A stretch of 9,466 bases of DNA, from NCBI GenBank assembly GCA_016793585.1, contig JAEUJR010000882.1:1-9466 (forward strand). Direction: 5' to 3'. The notes beneath the pieces were generated by a model. It ran no database searches. It was not told the DNA's origin and saw nothing but the letters and a program-made list of their open reading frames with translations. Shown here piece after piece: positions 7,586-9,466 of this stretch. The DNA is from Archangium sp. (GTDB taxonomy: Bacteria; Myxococcota; Myxococcia; Myxococcales; Myxococcaceae). The first letter of the stretch is position 1. Each line of letters begins with the position of its first letter. The position numbers and the translations under genes are program-made.

Positions 7586-7604
7586 ATTTCACCGATGAAA
7601 TCGG
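7586..7604. repeat. Overlapping inverted repeats after dtd
   Basis: Two perfect inverted repeats share bases: ATTTCA (7586-7591) with TGAAAT (7596-7601), loop CCGA; and CCGAT (7592-7596) with ATCGG (7600-7604), loop GAA. Only one hairpin can form at a time. The stretch is A/T-rich compared with its surroundings and begins one base after the dtd stop on the minus strand. No T-run follows, so a classic terminator is not supported; an operator, an attenuator-like element or chance remain possible. Confidence 0.35.
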
Positions 7605-7605
7605 C

Positions 7606-8052
7606 TCAACGCTCGCGACTGTCGAGCACGATGGTGACGGGCCCGTCGTTGATGAGCGCGACCTTCATGTCGGCGGCGAAGATGCCCTCGGCCACCGTCA
7701 GCCCTGCCGCGCGGCACTTCTCGCAGAACGACGCATACAGCCGCTTCGCTTCGTCAGGCGGCATCGCGTCGGTGAAGCTCGGGCGCCGGCCCTTCTTCGT
7801 GTCGGCGTAGAGCGTGAACTGACTCACCGCGAGCAGCTGCTTCGAGCCGTCGTGCAGCGAGCGGTTCATCTTGCCCGCCTCGTCTTCGAAGATGCGCAGG
7901 CCCGGCACCTTGTCGACCATGAAGTCGACGTCGGCGTCGGTGTCGCCCTTGCCCACGCCCAGCAACACCATCAACCCGGGCCCGATGGCGCCGACGACGT
8001 TTCCATCGACCGTCACCGACGCTTCTTTCACCCGCTGGAGCACTGCCCGCAT
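7606..8052 (-). CDS. dtd: D-aminoacyl-tRNA deacylase
   Basis: A 148-residue cytosolic enzyme that hydrolyses D-amino acids (and glycine mischarged on tRNA-Ala) off tRNA, keeping translation homochiral. The whole length matches the DTD family (about 145 residues). It begins [17 protein letters not shown], contains [12 protein letters not shown] (52-63), the active-site motif SQFTLYA (77-83, with T80), and the Gly-cisPro region N-D-G-P (135-138), which reaches into the partner subunit of the dimer. The ATG at 8052 is chosen because the family starts here; the frame stays open upstream to 8112, but that part overlaps the preceding hydrolase gene and is arginine-rich. The hydrolase stop lies one base before this ATG on the same strand, so the two are probably co-transcribed and translationally coupled. 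All key residues are present. Very confident. Confidence 0.97.
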   Translation of the reverse strand: MRAVLQRVKEASVTVDGNVVGAIGPGLMVLLGVGKGDTDADVDFMVDKVPGLRIFEDEAGKMNRSLHDGSKQLLAVSQFTLYADTKKGRRPSFTDAMPPDEAKRLYASFCEKCRAAGLTVAEGIFAADMKVALINDGPVTIVLDSRER

Positions 8053-8053
8053 G

Positions 8054-9466
8054 TCACGGCCCCGAGACGGGCTGCGCAATCCACGAGCAGCTCGACGTGT
8101 GCTGACAGCCATCGAACGAGACGACCGTTCCGTCCGAGGCGAGGTACCGCGCGAGCATGTTCACCAGGTACGTGCCGTCGTCCCAGGTCTTCTTCGGGTC
8201 GGGCAGGTCGAAGCCGTGACGGCCGGTGGGGCTCGGCATCGGGTACAGCACGCCGACGGTGCCGCCGACGGTCGCGCTCGGGAACACGTGCCGCAGCGGC
8301 GGGTTCAGGCGCGGCACGTCGAAGCCATCGTTCACGGGCACGGTCGACGACAGGTTCTCGATGTCCATCAGCACGTGCTGGCCGCGGGAGTTCAGGTACG
8401 GGCTCGTGCGCGAGACGCCCTCGATGATGTGCGAGTCGACGAGCACCTGGTTCACCGTCTTGTTGTACCGAGCGTCACGAGAGGTGAGGTCGAGGTAGCC
8501 GGCCGCGCGGGCGAGCGCCGTGCCCGTGGCCACAGGCACGACCGGGTCTCCCACCGTGTTCATGATGAGCGCCCGCGTGCGCACGCGCTCTCCGGTGCCG
8601 TACTCGAGAATGCGGCGCTGGTAGTTCGGCGCGAAGTTCACCGGGTCTGACGCGTCGAGCAGCGTCTGCGCGAAGCCGATGAAGCGGCGCAGCTCGGGCG
8701 TGCCGCGCTTGAGCCCGAAGCCGTCACCGAGCGCGACGAGCGGAGCGCCCTGCGCGATGTCGCGGCCCTGCCACTTCGCGTCGACACCGAACGTGGTGAT
8801 GCTCAGGTACGGCTGCTGCTCCTTCGGCAGCGCGCAGCCCTCGGGCCGTTTGGGAGCCAGCACACCCGAGTAGAAGTCGAGCTTCAGCGCGTTGCCTTCG
8901 TCACTCGAGACCGTCGCGCGAACGAGGCCGTCTTTCTGCACGCGCGCGCAGCGCCACTCCTTCGAGACCAGGTTCGTGATGACCGCCGTGTCGCCCTCGG
9001 TCAGCGTCGCCTTCACGGGGCCAATCTTCACCCTGCCGCGCCCGTTGCCGTTGGGCAGGTACTGCCAGAGTTCGAGGCCGTCAGCCGACTTCTCGGTGAT
9101 GAGCAGCGGGCCCATCATGCGCAGCGAGACCGCTTCCTTCACGCCGCCGGGCGCGGCGCGATTGCCGATTTCAGCGAAGCCTGCGCCCGCCGAGATGGGC
9201 ACCACCACGCCGACGTGCGGCTCGGTTCCACCAACGAGGGCGCTCATGATGCCGCCGAGCGAGCCGCCACCCATCGACAGCTTCGAGGCCGCGCCCACGT
9301 CGATGACGCCGTCTCCGTCGAAGTCTCCGGCGAGGTCCTTCACGCCGTCGCGGTTCACGTCCCACTCCCAGCGCGTGGAGCCGTCGAACGTCTGCAGCAC
9401 CTGCACGAGGCGCAGGTAGTCGACGGTCGACTGACGAACCATGTCGCGCGTGTGCACTGCGTACGC
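8054..9466 (-). CDS. α/β-hydrolase/lipase-like protein with calcium-loop insert (5' end outside window)
   Basis: The visible part is about 470 residues, open through the right edge, so the N-terminus (and any signal peptide) is missing; the GTG at 9457 is not a credible start. Counting from that GTG, a nucleophile elbow G-G-G-S-L-G-G (63-69) places the catalytic serine at S66 (9260-9262). Likely partners are D304 in V-G-D-P-V-V-P (8546-8548) and H414 in R-H-G-F-D-L (8216-8218), an inference from usual triad order. Directly before the elbow are two EF-hand/thrombospondin-type-3-like loops, DVNRDGVKD (33-41) and DFDGDGVID (45-53), which suggest calcium binding and an extracytoplasmic location. 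Cysteines near the end (C451, C457) could pair. I recall large hydrolases of this layout in myxobacteria; substrate unknown. dtd follows after one base. Confidence 0.75.
   Translation of the reverse strand, partial: AYAVHTRDMVRQSTVDYLRLVQVLQTFDGSTRWEWDVNRDGVKDLAGDFDGDGVIDVGAASKLSMGGGSLGGIMSALVGGTEPHVGVVVPISAGAGFAEIGNRAAPGGVKEAVSLRMMGPLLITEKSADGLELWQYLPNGNGRGRVKIGPVKATLTEGDTAVITNLVSKEWRCARVQKDGLVRATVSSDEGNALKLDFYSGVLAPKRPEGCALPKEQQPYLSITTFGVDAKWQGRDIAQGAPLVALGDGFGLKRGTPELRRFIGFAQTLLDASDPVNFAPNYQRRILEYGTGERVRTRALIMNTVGDPVVPVATGTALARAAGYLDLTSRDARYNKTVNQVLVDSHIIEGVSRTSPYLNSRGQHVLMDIENLSSTVPVNDGFDVPRLNPPLRHVFPSATVGGTVGVLYPMPSPTGRHGFDLPDPKKTWDDGTYLVNMLARYLASDGTVVSFDGCQHTSSCSWIAQPVSGP

Noticed and set aside
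8053..8112. N-terminal extension of dtd to a start at 8112
   Set aside because: DTD proteins begin at the MRAVLQRV segment; the extension overlaps the hydrolase gene and is Arg-rich.

Overview
This window is GC-rich DNA (about two thirds G+C by eye) with tightly packed genes, GTG starts, few clear Shine-Dalgarno sites and long antisense open frames. The gene types (secreted TPR protein with a TolB-like front, YwqK-like repeat protein, large α/β-hydrolase with calcium-loop sequences before its nucleophile) suggest a delta-proteobacterial lineage, most likely Myxococcota. That placement is inference. I see no mobile element, tRNA, rRNA, CRISPR array or phage gene, so this looks like ordinary chromosome.

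Left part (1-2558): an iron-sulfur photolyase/cryptochrome of the PhrB (6-4) type lies on the minus strand, divergent from a 274-residue YwqK/MORN-like protein with a HEAT-like tail. Middle (2555-4750): a minus-strand pair encodes a small zinc-ribbon/winged-helix fusion (DUF2256-DUF3253), then a 592-residue secreted TPR protein whose stop overlaps that of the YwqK-like gene. Right of this (4846-7258): a plus-strand pair encodes an unrecognised 247-residue protein and a radical SAM protein related to HemW/HemN but with an atypical CX6CX2C cluster motif.

Right end (7259-9466): the minus strand reads a secreted-type α/β-hydrolase (cut by the window edge), D-aminoacyl-tRNA deacylase (dtd) one base after it, then a small TPR-like protein. 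The radical SAM gene and the small TPR gene meet stop-to-stop with no space between them.

The genes do not form one pathway. The most coherent link is the DUF2256 zinc-ribbon protein near the FeS photolyase. I did not find a convincing new multi-gene system. The best leads are the non-canonical radical SAM motif, an insertion beside the photolyase FeS site, and the toxin-less YwqK-like protein.
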